A stretch of 64,000 bases of DNA from Hydrogenophaga sp. GTDB taxonomy: Bacteria; Pseudomonadota; Gammaproteobacteria; Burkholderiales; Burkholderiaceae_C. Every line of letters starts with the position of its first letter. The first letter of the stretch is position 1. Where the stretch lies: positions 1 through 64,000 of the forward strand of contig JAURYH010000043.1 of NCBI GenBank assembly GCA_030653975.1, written 5' to 3'. A program made the translations under genes and the position numbers. Positions 15,356 through 23,566 of this stretch are shown one piece after another. Under the pieces are notes generated by a model, which searched no databases, was not told the DNA's origin, and worked only from the letters and a program-made list of their open reading frames with translations.

Positions 15356-16185
15356 TGTCCGATGCCCTGACCGGCGTGCGCGCCCCCATGCCCGATGTGC
15401 AGGGCCGGCGCGATGTGCGAGCCATGCCGATTGCCCGCGTGGGCGTGAAGAACCTGCGCTACCCCCTGGTTCTGCAGATCGCTGGACGCGCGCAGCACAG
15501 CGTCGGGCTCTGGGACCTGCACGTGGGGCTGAAGGCCGAGCAGAAGGGTGCCCACATGTCGCGCTTGCTGGCCTGGCTCGACGCGTTCACGCTCGATGGC
15601 GAGGTGGTCGACTTCGATCGGCTGCAGCGAGCCCTGCCCGAGCTGATGGCCTTGCTGGAGACCGACAGCGCTGGCCTGGCGGTGAGTTTTCCTTTTTTCA
15701 TCCGCAAGACAGCCCCGGTGTCGGGTCAGCAAAGCCTGCTGGAGTACGAGGGCGGCTGGCTGGCGCGCTGCGAGGGCGGTCGCACCGAGCTGCGCATGGT
15801 GGCCACGGTGCCGGTGAAGTCGCTCTGCCCGTGTTCCAAAGAGGTCAGCGAAGACGGGGCGCACAACCAGCGTTCGCACATCCGGCTGGAGGTCCTGCTG
15901 GACGAGGCCGTGCCCTGGACCGAACTGGTTCGTTTTGCCGAAGACCATGCATCGTGCGAACTCTGGGGACTGCTCAAGCGCAGCGACGAGAAGTGGGTCA
16001 CCGAGCAGGCTTACGCCCATCCCAAATTCGTCGAAGACCTGGTGCGCGATGTGGCGCTGGCGCTGAACGACGATCCACGCGTGCGGGCCTACACCGTGGA
16101 TGTCACCAACTTCGAGTCGATCCACGCGCACGACGTGCATGCCCGGATCGCACACGACAAAAAAACGACCATTCCAGGCCATTGA
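15355..16185 (+). CDS. folE2: GTP cyclohydrolase FolE2 (type IB)
   Basis: A 276-residue GTP cyclohydrolase of the FolE2 type, converting GTP to 7,8-dihydroneopterin triphosphate, the first step of tetrahydrofolate synthesis. The metal-binding Cys region is KSLCPCSKEVSE (Cys158, Cys160), with the following GAHNQRSHIRL block and NFESIHAHDVHA near the end, all conserved in the family. FolE2 is metal-promiscuous and often zinc-independent, unlike FolE1. It is the last gene of the xseB-ispA-dxs-folE2 unit and starts inside the dxs stop codon. No Zur site was evident. Confidence 0.95.
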   Translation: MSDALTGVRAPMPDVQGRRDVRAMPIARVGVKNLRYPLVLQIAGRAQHSVGLWDLHVGLKAEQKGAHMSRLLAWLDAFTLDGEVVDFDRLQRALPELMALLETDSAGLAVSFPFFIRKTAPVSGQQSLLEYEGGWLARCEGGRTELRMVATVPVKSLCPCSKEVSEDGAHNQRSHIRLEVLLDEAVPWTELVRFAEDHASCELWGLLKRSDEKWVTEQAYAHPKFVEDLVRDVALALNDDPRVRAYTVDVTNFESIHAHDVHARIAHDKKTTIPGH

Positions 16186-16415
16186 AGCCTTCGTTTCCGT
16201 GAGCATTTTTCACGCGAGGCTTGAAGTGTTTTTCATTTCCCCGGCAAGCGTGTGAAAAGCACGTCGCGCAACGGACTTTAGTGGCTTTTCCCGAGGGAAA
16301 ACCCGTGAAGACCGCGTCTGTGCGGTCCTTACAATTCACGGGCCAAAGCGCCTTGGCCAAACACCACAACCGTGTGTGCTGGTCGAGAAAAAATCACCTA
16401 AATGGAGTTGTAACT

Positions 16416-17495
16416 ATGGATCGTCGTTCCATCATCAAGCATGCCGGCATTGCCGGGGTGCTGGCCGCAGGCGCCGCGCCTGCGGTGCATGCCCAGGCCA
16501 CCATCCGCTGGCGACTCGCTTCCAGCTTCCCCAAGGCCCTGGACACCATCTACGGCGCGGCCGAAGTGTTCGCCAAGAAGGTCGGCGAAATGTCCGGAGG
16601 AAAATTCACGGTGTCAGTGCACCCTGGCGGTGAACTGATGCCGGCGTTCGGCGTGGTGGACGGTGTGCAGCAAGGCACCGTGGAAGCGGCCCACACCGCT
16701 CCCTACTACTTCTTCGGCAAGGATGAAACCTTTGCCATGGACACGGCCATTCCGTTCGGTCTGAACAGCCGTCAGCTGACAGCCTGGATGTACGACGGCA
16801 ACGGGCTGAAACTGTTTCGCGAGTTCTACAGTGACTACAACATTGTCAACTTTCCCATGGGCAATACGGGCGCCCAGATGGGCGGCTGGTACCGCAAGGA
16901 AATCAAAAGCGCGGCTGACATCAAGGGCCTGAAGATGCGCATTGGTGGCTTTGCCGGCAAAGTGCTGACGGCCATGGGTGGCGTTCCACAAAACATTCCC
17001 GGTGGCGAAATCTATCAGGCACTGGAAAAGGGCACCATCGATGCCACCGAGTGGGTGGGTCCGTACGATGACGAAAAACTGGGCTTCCAGAAGGTTGCCA
17101 AGAACTATTACTACCCAGGCTGGTGGGAGGGCGGTGCACAGCTGAGCCTTTACATCAACAACAAGGCCTATGAGGCCCTGTCGCCCGAGAACAAGGCGAT
17201 CGTCGAGTGCGCTGCTGCCAACGCGCATACCACCATGCAAGCCATGTACGACGCCCGCAACCCGGCCGCCCTCAAGCGTCTGGTGGCTGGCGGTGCCAAG
17301 GTGCTGGCTTTCCCGAAATCGGTGATGGATGCCGCATACAACGAGTCCATGGCTCTCTACAGCGATCTGAACGCCAAGAATCCCAAGTGGAAGAAGATCT
17401 ACGCCGACTACTCGGCCTTCCGCAAGGACCAGAACCTGTGGTTCCGCTTCACCGAAGCCCAGTTCGACCGCTACATGCAGTCGGCCAAGCTGTAA
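16416..17495 (+). CDS. TRAP transporter substrate-binding protein (TakP/DctP type)
   Basis: A 359-residue periplasmic binding protein for a TRAP transporter. The N-terminus has a twin-arginine-like leader (MDRRSIIKHAGIAG, cleavage after VHAQA). The mature part has the DctP fold with features of the TakP subgroup, which binds alpha-keto acids such as pyruvate: WRLASSFPK, KMRIGGFAGKV, ATEWVGPYDDEKLGF and YYYPGWWEGG. The start follows GGAG. In the 230 bases upstream is a hairpin, GACCGC/GCGGTC around 16309-16326, of unknown role. A strong terminator separates it from the membrane-subunit genes, so it is probably made in excess. Confidence 0.93.
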   Translation: MDRRSIIKHAGIAGVLAAGAAPAVHAQATIRWRLASSFPKALDTIYGAAEVFAKKVGEMSGGKFTVSVHPGGELMPAFGVVDGVQQGTVEAAHTAPYYFFGKDETFAMDTAIPFGLNSRQLTAWMYDGNGLKLFREFYSDYNIVNFPMGNTGAQMGGWYRKEIKSAADIKGLKMRIGGFAGKVLTAMGGVPQNIPGGEIYQALEKGTIDATEWVGPYDDEKLGFQKVAKNYYYPGWWEGGAQLSLYINNKAYEALSPENKAIVECAAANAHTTMQAMYDARNPAALKRLVAGGAKVLAFPKSVMDAAYNESMALYSDLNAKNPKWKKIYADYSAFRKDQNLWFRFTEAQFDRYMQSAKL

Positions 17496-17513
17496 CGGCT
17501 GTCCAAGCCTGGC

Positions 17514-17541
17514 AAAAAACCCCGCCCCTGCGGGGTTTTTT
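17514..17541 (+). terminator. Rho-independent terminator after the TRAP binding-protein gene
   Basis: Stem CCCCGC / GCGGGG with CCCT loop, extended by six A residues before and six T residues after. Confidence 0.93.
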
Positions 17542-17671
17542 GTGCAGGTTGGCCATGTTTGACCGTGACCCGGCCATGCATCGCCTCACCGCCCTGTCTC
17601 TCTGATCAGAGGCCCCGCTTTCGCTAAACTGGCGGGCTTGCCACGAGCAACCCAACCAATCGGGGATTCCC

Positions 17672-18274
17672 ATGTCGTTCCTACTCCAGATATCCCGGCT
17701 CATCGATGCCATCAGCGAGCTCGTTGGCAAGATGGCCATGTGGCTCATCCTGGCCGCCACGCTCATCAGCACGGGCAACGCCCTCATCCGCAAAATATTC
17801 GGCACCAGCTCGAACGCCTGGCTGGAAATCCAGTGGTACCTGTTCGCCGCGGTGTTCATGCTCGGCGGCGGTTACGCTTTCCTGCGCAACGCCCACGTGC
17901 GCATCGACTTCATTTCCAGCAGGTTCAGCGACCGCACCCGCAACTGGATCGATATCGGCGGCATCCTGATTTTCCTGTTTCCCCTGTGCTACATGATGGC
18001 CACGCTGGGCTGGCCCTTGTTCGTCAACGCCTACGTATCGGGCGAAATGTCATCCAATTCCGGCGGACTGATCCGCTGGCCCGTGTACGCCCTGATCCCG
18101 CTGGGTTTTTCGCTGCTGTTCCTGCAGGGCATCTCCGAACTGATCAAACGTTTCGCCTTCCTCACCGGCCAGGGGCCGGATGTCCTGAGCCATGGTGGCC
18201 CCAGTGACGCCGAAATGCTCGCGCAAGAGCTCGCCGAACAGGAAAAAGCCCGCCAGGCGGGAGCCTCAGCATGA
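17672..18274 (+). CDS. TRAP transporter small membrane subunit (DctQ type)
   Basis: A 200-residue membrane protein with four hydrophobic segments in the DctQ pattern (WLILAATLISTGNALIRK, WLEIQWYLFAAVFMLGGGYAF, HVRIDFISSRF, then two further helices). The WLEIQWYLF and HVRIDF motifs are typical. It pairs with the large permease subunit encoded immediately downstream, whose ATG overlaps its stop (ATGA). GGGGA precedes the ATG. The C-terminus is a charged cytoplasmic tail rich in Glu and Ala. Together with the binding protein upstream it forms a sodium-driven solute importer. Confidence 0.92.
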   Translation: MSFLLQISRLIDAISELVGKMAMWLILAATLISTGNALIRKIFGTSSNAWLEIQWYLFAAVFMLGGGYAFLRNAHVRIDFISSRFSDRTRNWIDIGGILIFLFPLCYMMATLGWPLFVNAYVSGEMSSNSGGLIRWPVYALIPLGFSLLFLQGISELIKRFAFLTGQGPDVLSHGGPSDAEMLAQELAEQEKARQAGASA

Positions 18275-20070
18275 TCGAATTTCTGACCGCCAATTTCGTT
18301 CCGGTGATGTTCACCGGTCTGCTGGTGTTCCTGTTGATGGGATTCCCGGTCTCGTTTTCCCTGGCCGCGACCGGCCTGTTCTTCGGCTTCATCGGCATGG
18401 AGCTGGAGCTGTTCCCCTCCAACCTGTTCCAGGCCTTGCCGTTGCGGGTGTTCGGCATCATGCAGAACGACACGCTGCTGGCCATCCCGTTCTTCACGCT
18501 CATGGGCATCATCCTGGAGCGCAGCCGCATGGCTGAAGACCTGCTGGAAACGGTGGGCCAGGTGTTCGGTCCGCTGCGCGGCGGCGTGGGCATTGCCGTG
18601 GTGCTGGTGGGCGCACTGCTCGCGGCCACCACCGGCGTGGTCGCGGCTTCGGTGATCTCGATGGGCCTGATCGCCATGCCCATCATGCTGCGCTACGGCT
18701 ACAACCGCACCATCGCCACCGGCACCATCACGGCGTCCGGCACGCTGGCACAAGCCTTGCCGCCGTCACTGGTGCTGATCGTGCTGGCCGACCAGCTGGG
18801 CCGATCCGTGGGCGACATGTACGCCGGCGCGCTGATTCCCGGCCTGGCGCTGGTGGGCCTGTACCTGACCTTCATCATCCTGGTGGCGTTGTTCAAGCCT
18901 TCGTGGGTGCCCGCCTTGCCGGTCGAAGCGCGCATCTACAACGAGCCCAACGGCTCCAGCGGCCACCGATCCCTGCTGGCCCTGCTGGTGCTGTGTGCTG
19001 CGGCTGGTTACGGCTGGTCCCAGGTGCACGAGTCGATCATGAATCCCTGGCTGGAGCGCGAAATGCCCGCGCCCGGTGATGAAATCTTCATCCTGTCGAT
19101 GACCATCAGCGCCTTCCTGGCGCTGGCGCTGGCGCTGGTCAACAAGCTGTTCGGCATCGGCCTGCTCTCGCGTCTGACCGAACGCGTCACCTTTGTGCTG
19201 ATCCCGCCGCTGGTGCTGATCTTCCTGGTGCTGGGCACGATTTTCCTGGGCGTGGCCACGCCCACGGAAGGCGGTGCCATGGGCGCCATCGGCGCGCTGA
19301 TCATGGCGGGCGCTCGCCGCACGCTGTCGTTCGGTCTGCTCCAGCAGGCGCTGGAAAACACCACCAAGCTCGCCATCTTCGTGCTGTTCATCCTGATCGG
19401 CTCGACCGTCTTCAGCTTCACCTTCAACGCGGCCGATGGTCACATCTGGGTGGAGCACCTGTTCGACAAGCTGCCAGGTGGGCAGATGGGCTTCCTGCTG
19501 TTCGTGAACGCGCTGGTGTTCGTGCTGGGCATGTTCATCGACTTCTTCGAAATCGCCTTCATCGTCGTGCCGCTTCTGGCACCCGTGGCCGAGAAACTGG
19601 ACATCAACCTGATCTGGTTCGGCATCATCCTGGCGATGAACCTGCAGACCTCGTTCCTCACACCGCCGTTCGGCTTTGCGCTGTTCTACCTGCGCAGCGT
19701 GGCCGCCCGCAACGACTACGACGATGTGGTGACCGGCCAGCGCATCCCGGCGGTGACCACGGCCCAGATTTACAAGGGGTCCATCGCCTTCATCATCCTG
19801 CAGGTCATCATGGTGGCGGTGATCGTGTTCAACCCGGGCATCGTGACCGGCAACCTGGACAAAGCCATGAAGGTCGACGACGCGGAGGTTCTGGACATGC
19901 TCAACAACATGCAGGATCTGCAGTCTGACGATCCCTACGGCTCCGATGAGCCGTCCACCGCCGAGGAACCGGCCGCCGATGGGCCGGCGCCCGAGGCCGA
20001 AGAAGGGGCGTCCGAAGCAGCGGATGATCCCACCAAAGCGCTCGAGGACGCATTGAAGAAAGCCGAGTGA
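18271..20070 (+). CDS. TRAP transporter large permease subunit (DctM type, long form)
   Basis: A 599-residue permease, clearly longer than the roughly 430 residues of classical DctM, as in the TakM-like subgroup. It contains the usual motifs ([60 protein letters not shown]) and extra hydrophobic segments in the middle. The last 60 or so residues are a strongly acidic, Pro/Ala/Glu-rich tail ([19 protein letters not shown] and onward). Its TGA overlaps the dut ATG (TGATG). Substrate is likely a keto acid or mannitol-like solute by subgroup, but this is inference. Confidence 0.92.
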   Translation: MIEFLTANFVPVMFTGLLVFLLMGFPVSFSLAATGLFFGFIGMELELFPSNLFQALPLRVFGIMQNDTLLAIPFFTLMGIILERSRMAEDLLETVGQVFGPLRGGVGIAVVLVGALLAATTGVVAASVISMGLIAMPIMLRYGYNRTIATGTITASGTLAQALPPSLVLIVLADQLGRSVGDMYAGALIPGLALVGLYLTFIILVALFKPSWVPALPVEARIYNEPNGSSGHRSLLALLVLCAAAGYGWSQVHESIMNPWLEREMPAPGDEIFILSMTISAFLALALALVNKLFGIGLLSRLTERVTFVLIPPLVLIFLVLGTIFLGVATPTEGGAMGAIGALIMAGARRTLSFGLLQQALENTTKLAIFVLFILIGSTVFSFTFNAADGHIWVEHLFDKLPGGQMGFLLFVNALVFVLGMFIDFFEIAFIVVPLLAPVAEKLDINLIWFGIILAMNLQTSFLTPPFGFALFYLRSVAARNDYDDVVTGQRIPAVTTAQIYKGSIAFIILQVIMVAVIVFNPGIVTGNLDKAMKVDDAEVLDMLNNMQDLQSDDPYGSDEPSTAEEPAADGPAPEAEEGASEAADDPTKALEDALKKAE

Positions 20071-20519
20071 TGCAGATCGACGTCAAGGTGCTCGATCCGC
20101 GCATGGCCAGCCAGCTGCCGGCTTACGCGACTTCCGGGAGTGCGGGTCTGGACCTGCGCGCCTGCCTCGATGCCCCGCTCACCCTCGCGCCGAACGCCTG
20201 GCAGCTGGTGCCCACGGGGCTGGCCATCCACCTGGCCGACCCCGGCTATGCAGCCATGATCCTGCCGCGCTCGGGTCTGGGTCACAAGCACGGCATCGTG
20301 CTGGGCAACCTGGTTGGCCTGATCGACAGCGACTACCAGGGCCAGCTCATGGTGAGCGCCTGGAACCGCAGCGATGTGGCCTTCACCATCGAGCCCATGG
20401 AGCGCATCGCGCAAATGGTGATCGTGCCTGTGGTGCAGGCGCATTTCAACCTGGTGGACGATTTCGATGTGGCCAGCGAACGCGGGGCCGGCGGTTACGG
20501 GTCAACGGGTCGGGGCTGA
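20070..20519 (+). CDS. dut: Deoxyuridine 5'-triphosphate nucleotidohydrolase (dUTPase)
   Basis: A 149-residue trimeric dUTPase, hydrolysing dUTP to dUMP and diphosphate so that uracil is kept out of DNA and dTTP synthesis is fed. All five motifs can be seen: [14 protein letters not shown] (SAGLDLRAC), [33 protein letters not shown] and the C-terminal [11 protein letters not shown] that closes over the substrate. It begins inside the stop codon of the TRAP permease gene, so it is co-translated with a functionally unrelated transporter. A bidirectional terminator follows. Confidence 0.97.
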   Translation: MQIDVKVLDPRMASQLPAYATSGSAGLDLRACLDAPLTLAPNAWQLVPTGLAIHLADPGYAAMILPRSGLGHKHGIVLGNLVGLIDSDYQGQLMVSAWNRSDVAFTIEPMERIAQMVIVPVVQAHFNLVDDFDVASERGAGGYGSTGRG

Positions 20520-20546
20520 CCTGTCAGCGCCGACGCGCTGAAAAAA

Positions 20547-20574
20547 CAAGAGGGCTGCGCTGGCAGCCCTCTTG
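20547..20574. terminator. Bidirectional terminator between dut and the FKBP gene
   Basis: Perfect 12-bp stem CAAGAGGGCTGC / GCAGCCCTCTTG with a GCTG loop; A6 precedes it and T-rich sequence follows, serving both convergent genes. Confidence 0.9.
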
Positions 20575-20593
20575 CGTTTTGGGCGTCTGCCCA

Positions 20594-21154
20594 TCAATGC
20601 AGCGTGGGCTTGCCCGAGGGCGCATCGGGGTCCGACGGGGTATCGCCGCTCTCGACCTGCATGCGGAAGAAGCCCGCGCCCAGCGTGCCACGACCGATTT
20701 CACTGACTTGCGCTTCGCGCACGGCGTGCACCTTGAGGTGGATGCGCAAGGCGATGCCCGCCAGGGGATGGTTGCCATCCAGCACCACATGGTCGGGGTA
20801 AATGTCGCTCACGAAATACAGGCGGTCGTGCGGTGCGGAGGAGGTGCAGCCCGCGGGCAGGCCCTCGAAACCCATGCCTTCCTCGATGTTGTCCGGGAAC
20901 AGGTGTCGGGGTTCCAGAAAGAGCAGGCGATCGTCGTAGTCGCCAAACGCGTGCTGGGGTTCGAGCTGCAGCTCCACCGTATCGCCCGCCACATGCCCCT
21001 GCAGCGCCTCCTCGAGTCCGGCCAGCAGGTCGCTGCCACCCACCAGGAACTCGATCGGTTCGTCCAGCACGTCCAGCTCTTCGCCCAGGGTGTCCTTGAG
21101 TGTCCACGTCAGTGCGACGACGCACTGAGGGTTGATTTTCATCGTCGTTTTCAT
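20594..21154 (-). CDS. FKBP-type peptidyl-prolyl isomerase, SlyD-like
   Basis: A 186-residue protein with an FKBP domain interrupted by an insert-in-flap domain, as in SlyD: VVALTWTLKDTLGEELD, PIEFLVGGSDLLAGLEEALQGHVAGDTVELQLEPQHAFGDYDDRLL, then DHVVLDGNHPLAGIALRIHLKV. It isomerises proline bonds and acts as a folding chaperone. Unlike E. coli SlyD, the C-terminal tail has no His/Cys-rich metal-binding segment; instead it ends in an acidic Pro/Ser tail. The start may be ATG 21154 or ATG 21142. It is divergent from the RoxA-like gene, only 14 bases away. Confidence 0.9.
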   Translation of the reverse strand: MKTTMKINPQCVVALTWTLKDTLGEELDVLDEPIEFLVGGSDLLAGLEEALQGHVAGDTVELQLEPQHAFGDYDDRLLFLEPRHLFPDNIEEGMGFEGLPAGCTSSAPHDRLYFVSDIYPDHVVLDGNHPLAGIALRIHLKVHAVREAQVSEIGRGTLGAGFFRMQVESGDTPSDPDAPSGKPTLH

Positions 21155-21168
21155 CAGACAATTGTCCC

Positions 21169-22323
21169 ATGACCCAAGCCACCACCTCCAGCCCCAAAAC
21201 CTTTGGCCCCGACATGCCCCGCGAAATGCTCGGCGGTCTTTCGCCCGCGCAATTCATGCGCCGGTATTGGCAGAAAAAGCCTTTGCTGATTCGCAATGCC
21301 TTTCCGGACTTCAAGCCGTTTGTGAATCGACAGGCGCTGTTTGCCATGGCCGCCGATGAAGCGGTCGAGTCGCGTTTGATCGTGCACAAATCCGCGGGCT
21401 GGCAACTCAAACACGGTCCCTTTGCCCGCACGGCTTTCCCACCGCTGAAACAGAAGCGCTGGACTTTGCTGGTGCAGGGCGTGGACCTGCACCTGGACGC
21501 GGGCCACGAGTTGCTGCAGCGCTTCCGCTTCGTGCCCGACGCGCGTCTGGACGACCTGATGATTTCCTGGGCCAGCGATGGGGGTGGCGTGGGTCCGCAC
21601 TTTGACAGCTACGACGTGTTCCTGCTGCAGGCCAGCGGCCAGCGCCACTGGCGCATCGGACGCCAGAAAGACCTGTCGCTGGAGCCGAACGTGCCGCTCA
21701 AGATCCTGAGCAACTTCGAGCCCGAAGAGGAGCACCTGCTCAACCCTGGCGACATGTTGTACCTGCCACCGCGCTGGGCGCACGACGGTATTGCGGTGGG
21801 CGATGACTGCATGACCTATTCGGTGGGCTTCCGCGTGCCGCAGCGCGGTGGACTGGCGGGTGAATTGCTGCAGCGCATGGCCGATGCGTTCGACGACGCC
21901 ACGCTGTACCGCGACCCGGCTCAGCCCGCCACCGCCACGCCCGCGGCCATGCCGCCCGCGCTGGAGGCCTTTGCGGCCGATGGCCTGCAGCGTCTGCTGG
22001 CCGAGCGCGAGTCGCTCGCCTGTGCGCTGGGTGAGGTGATGACCGAGCCCAAGCCCCGCGTCTGGTTCGAAGAACCCGAGGCAGGCTGGACGCCTGGCCC
22101 CTTGGCGCTGGATCGCCGCACGCGCATGATGTACGACGACCGCCACGTGTTCATCAACGGCGAGAGTTTCCGCGCCGGCGGTGCGGATGCACGCCTGATG
22201 CGCACGCTGGCCGACCAGCGTTGCCTGGATGCCCGCCAGGCGGGACGCGCCAGCGCCGATGCGCTGGCGTTGCTGCAGGACTGGTTTGAAGCCGGCTGGC
22301 TGCACCGTGTGGCGGCCGATTGA
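21169..22323 (+). CDS. roxA: RoxA/YcfD-like ribosomal oxygenase (JmjC cupin)
   Basis: A 384-residue 2-oxoglutarate and iron-dependent dioxygenase. The iron ligands are His144 and Asp146 in GPHFDSYDVFLLQ and His205 in PPRWAHDG, the arrangement of the family that hydroxylates Arg81 of ribosomal protein L16 in E. coli. The N-terminal block (FMRRYWQKKPLLIRNAF) and the C-terminal winged-helix part (DRHVFINGESF, MRTLADQRCL) also match. It has the full family length. It begins 14 bases from the divergent FKBP gene and is followed, 34 bases on, by a gene of unknown function. Confidence 0.92.
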   Translation: MTQATTSSPKTFGPDMPREMLGGLSPAQFMRRYWQKKPLLIRNAFPDFKPFVNRQALFAMAADEAVESRLIVHKSAGWQLKHGPFARTAFPPLKQKRWTLLVQGVDLHLDAGHELLQRFRFVPDARLDDLMISWASDGGGVGPHFDSYDVFLLQASGQRHWRIGRQKDLSLEPNVPLKILSNFEPEEEHLLNPGDMLYLPPRWAHDGIAVGDDCMTYSVGFRVPQRGGLAGELLQRMADAFDDATLYRDPAQPATATPAAMPPALEAFAADGLQRLLAERESLACALGEVMTEPKPRVWFEEPEAGWTPGPLALDRRTRMMYDDRHVFINGESFRAGGADARLMRTLADQRCLDARQAGRASADALALLQDWFEAGWLHRVAAD

Positions 22324-22357
22324 TTCTTGCATTCTTTGCGTATACGGAGGTGGGGCC

Positions 22358-22879
22358 ATGAGTCAAGAGTCCGAATCGGGCAAGGGAACACCCGCGCTGG
22401 CGTTGCCGCTGGGGCGACTGGAGGGCCGGCAGGTCTTTGCCGATCTGGTTCGACAGGCCATGGTCTGTGCTGCCCGGGAGGGCTGGACGCACATTGTCTT
22501 GAGCGATGCGGACTTTGCGGACTGGCCATTGGGCGAACGGGTGGTGGTCGATGCCCTGCAGGCTTGGGCCGGTCGCGGGCGCCACATCCAGTTCATGGCG
22601 CGGGACTTCGGGCCGCTGCGCCAGCTGTGCCCCCGCCTGGTGCAGTGGCGCGTCACGTGGTCGCATCTGGTGCAGGCCCACGCCTGCACCAGTTTGGTGG
22701 GCACCGAGTTGCCCAGTGCGATCTGGTCACCCGGCTGGACCCTGGAACGGCTCGATACCCTGCGCTGCACGTTGGTGGCCAGCGTGGATGCCCGACGGCG
22801 TTTGGCCTTGAAAGAGCGGCTCGACACCTGTTGGGCCATGGGCAGCCCATCGTTTCCGGCGACCACGCTGGGTTTGTGA
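22358..22879 (+). CDS. Conserved hypothetical protein, 173 residues
   Basis: I do not recognise a named domain. The start at ATG 22358 is well supported by GGAGG nine bases upstream. The protein is soluble-looking, rich in Trp (WTHIVLSDADFADWP, QWRVTWSHL, WSPGWTLERLDTLRCTL) and has a predicted alternating alpha/beta pattern. Phrases such as VVDALQAWAGRGRHIQFMARDFGPLRQLCPRLVQWR suggest a phospholipase D- or MIT-like fold, but there are no catalytic motifs. It follows roxA closely and is probably co-transcribed with it, so a role tied to that gene is possible but not shown. Confidence 0.8.
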   Translation: MSQESESGKGTPALALPLGRLEGRQVFADLVRQAMVCAAREGWTHIVLSDADFADWPLGERVVVDALQAWAGRGRHIQFMARDFGPLRQLCPRLVQWRVTWSHLVQAHACTSLVGTELPSAIWSPGWTLERLDTLRCTLVASVDARRRLALKERLDTCWAMGSPSFPATTLGL

Positions 22880-23114
22880 GCTTTCGTGGTGGGATTTTCT
22901 GGTTCTGCATCACTTTCTTGTGAGAAAAAGAAAAAGATGCTTAGGGTAAATGCGGATGCATTTTCCCCGCTATCATTTCAATCCAGTCTGGAGGCCGGGT
23001 CTCAATCGGTGGTCTGACTGGGTCAACCGAGCTCGAATCCTTGATTCGGGTTTTTTTTTGGTTGATTCAAAATCATTTTGAAGTTTGTTCATCCTCATCC
23101 ATAGGAACACTGTC

Positions 23115-23465
23115 ATGAAAACATCCATCGTTCTCGCCAGCCTGCTCGCCGCCGTGGCACTGACCGCTTGCGGCAAAAAGGAAGAAGCCGCCATCACGAT
23201 CCCCGAGCCTGCCGCCGTGGTTGATGCCGCCAAGGACGCAGCTGCTGCCACCACCGACGCCGCTGCCGCTGCGGGCGCCGCCACTGTTGACGCCGCTGCC
23301 GCTGCTGGCGCTGCCACTGTTGATGCCGCCAAGGACGCAGCTGCTGCCACCACCGACGCTGCCGCTGCCGCTGCAGACGCTACCAAGGATGCTGCCGCTG
23401 CCGCCGCTGATGCCGCCACCGCTGCTGCCGAAGCGGCCAAGGCTGCTGCAAAGCCCGCTCAGTGA
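23115..23465 (+). CDS. Small Ala/Asp-repeat lipoprotein
   Basis: A 116-residue protein beginning with a lipoprotein signal (MKTSIVLASLLAAVALTACGKK, Cys19 in the lipobox LTAC), so it should be lipid-anchored and exported. The mature part is extremely Ala-rich with spaced Asp, Thr and Lys, built from imperfect repeats of about 10-11 residues (DAAKDAAAATT, DAAAAAGAATV) in which one longer block occurs twice. The pattern resembles Lpp-like or LEA-like helical repeats and would form a long amphipathic helix. The coding DNA is itself repetitive and may vary in copy number. No function is assigned. A strong terminator follows. Confidence 0.85.
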   Translation: MKTSIVLASLLAAVALTACGKKEEAAITIPEPAAVVDAAKDAAAATTDAAAAAGAATVDAAAAAGAATVDAAKDAAAATTDAAAAAADATKDAAAAAADAATAAAEAAKAAAKPAQ

Positions 23466-23500
23466 CCTGATGGGCCTGTCGGGCTTTTGGCCCGGCCATG

Positions 23501-23528
23501 AAGAAAGCCGCCCTCGGGCGGCTTTCTT
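23501..23528. terminator. Bidirectional terminator between the lipoprotein gene and bamC
   Basis: Near-perfect hairpin AAGAAAGCCGCCC / GGGCGGCTTTCTT with a very short loop; the A- and T-rich arm ends let it serve both convergent genes. Confidence 0.88.
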
Positions 23529-23566
23529 CGTTGGGTGCCCAGGCCGGGCACTGCGGACGGTGACGC

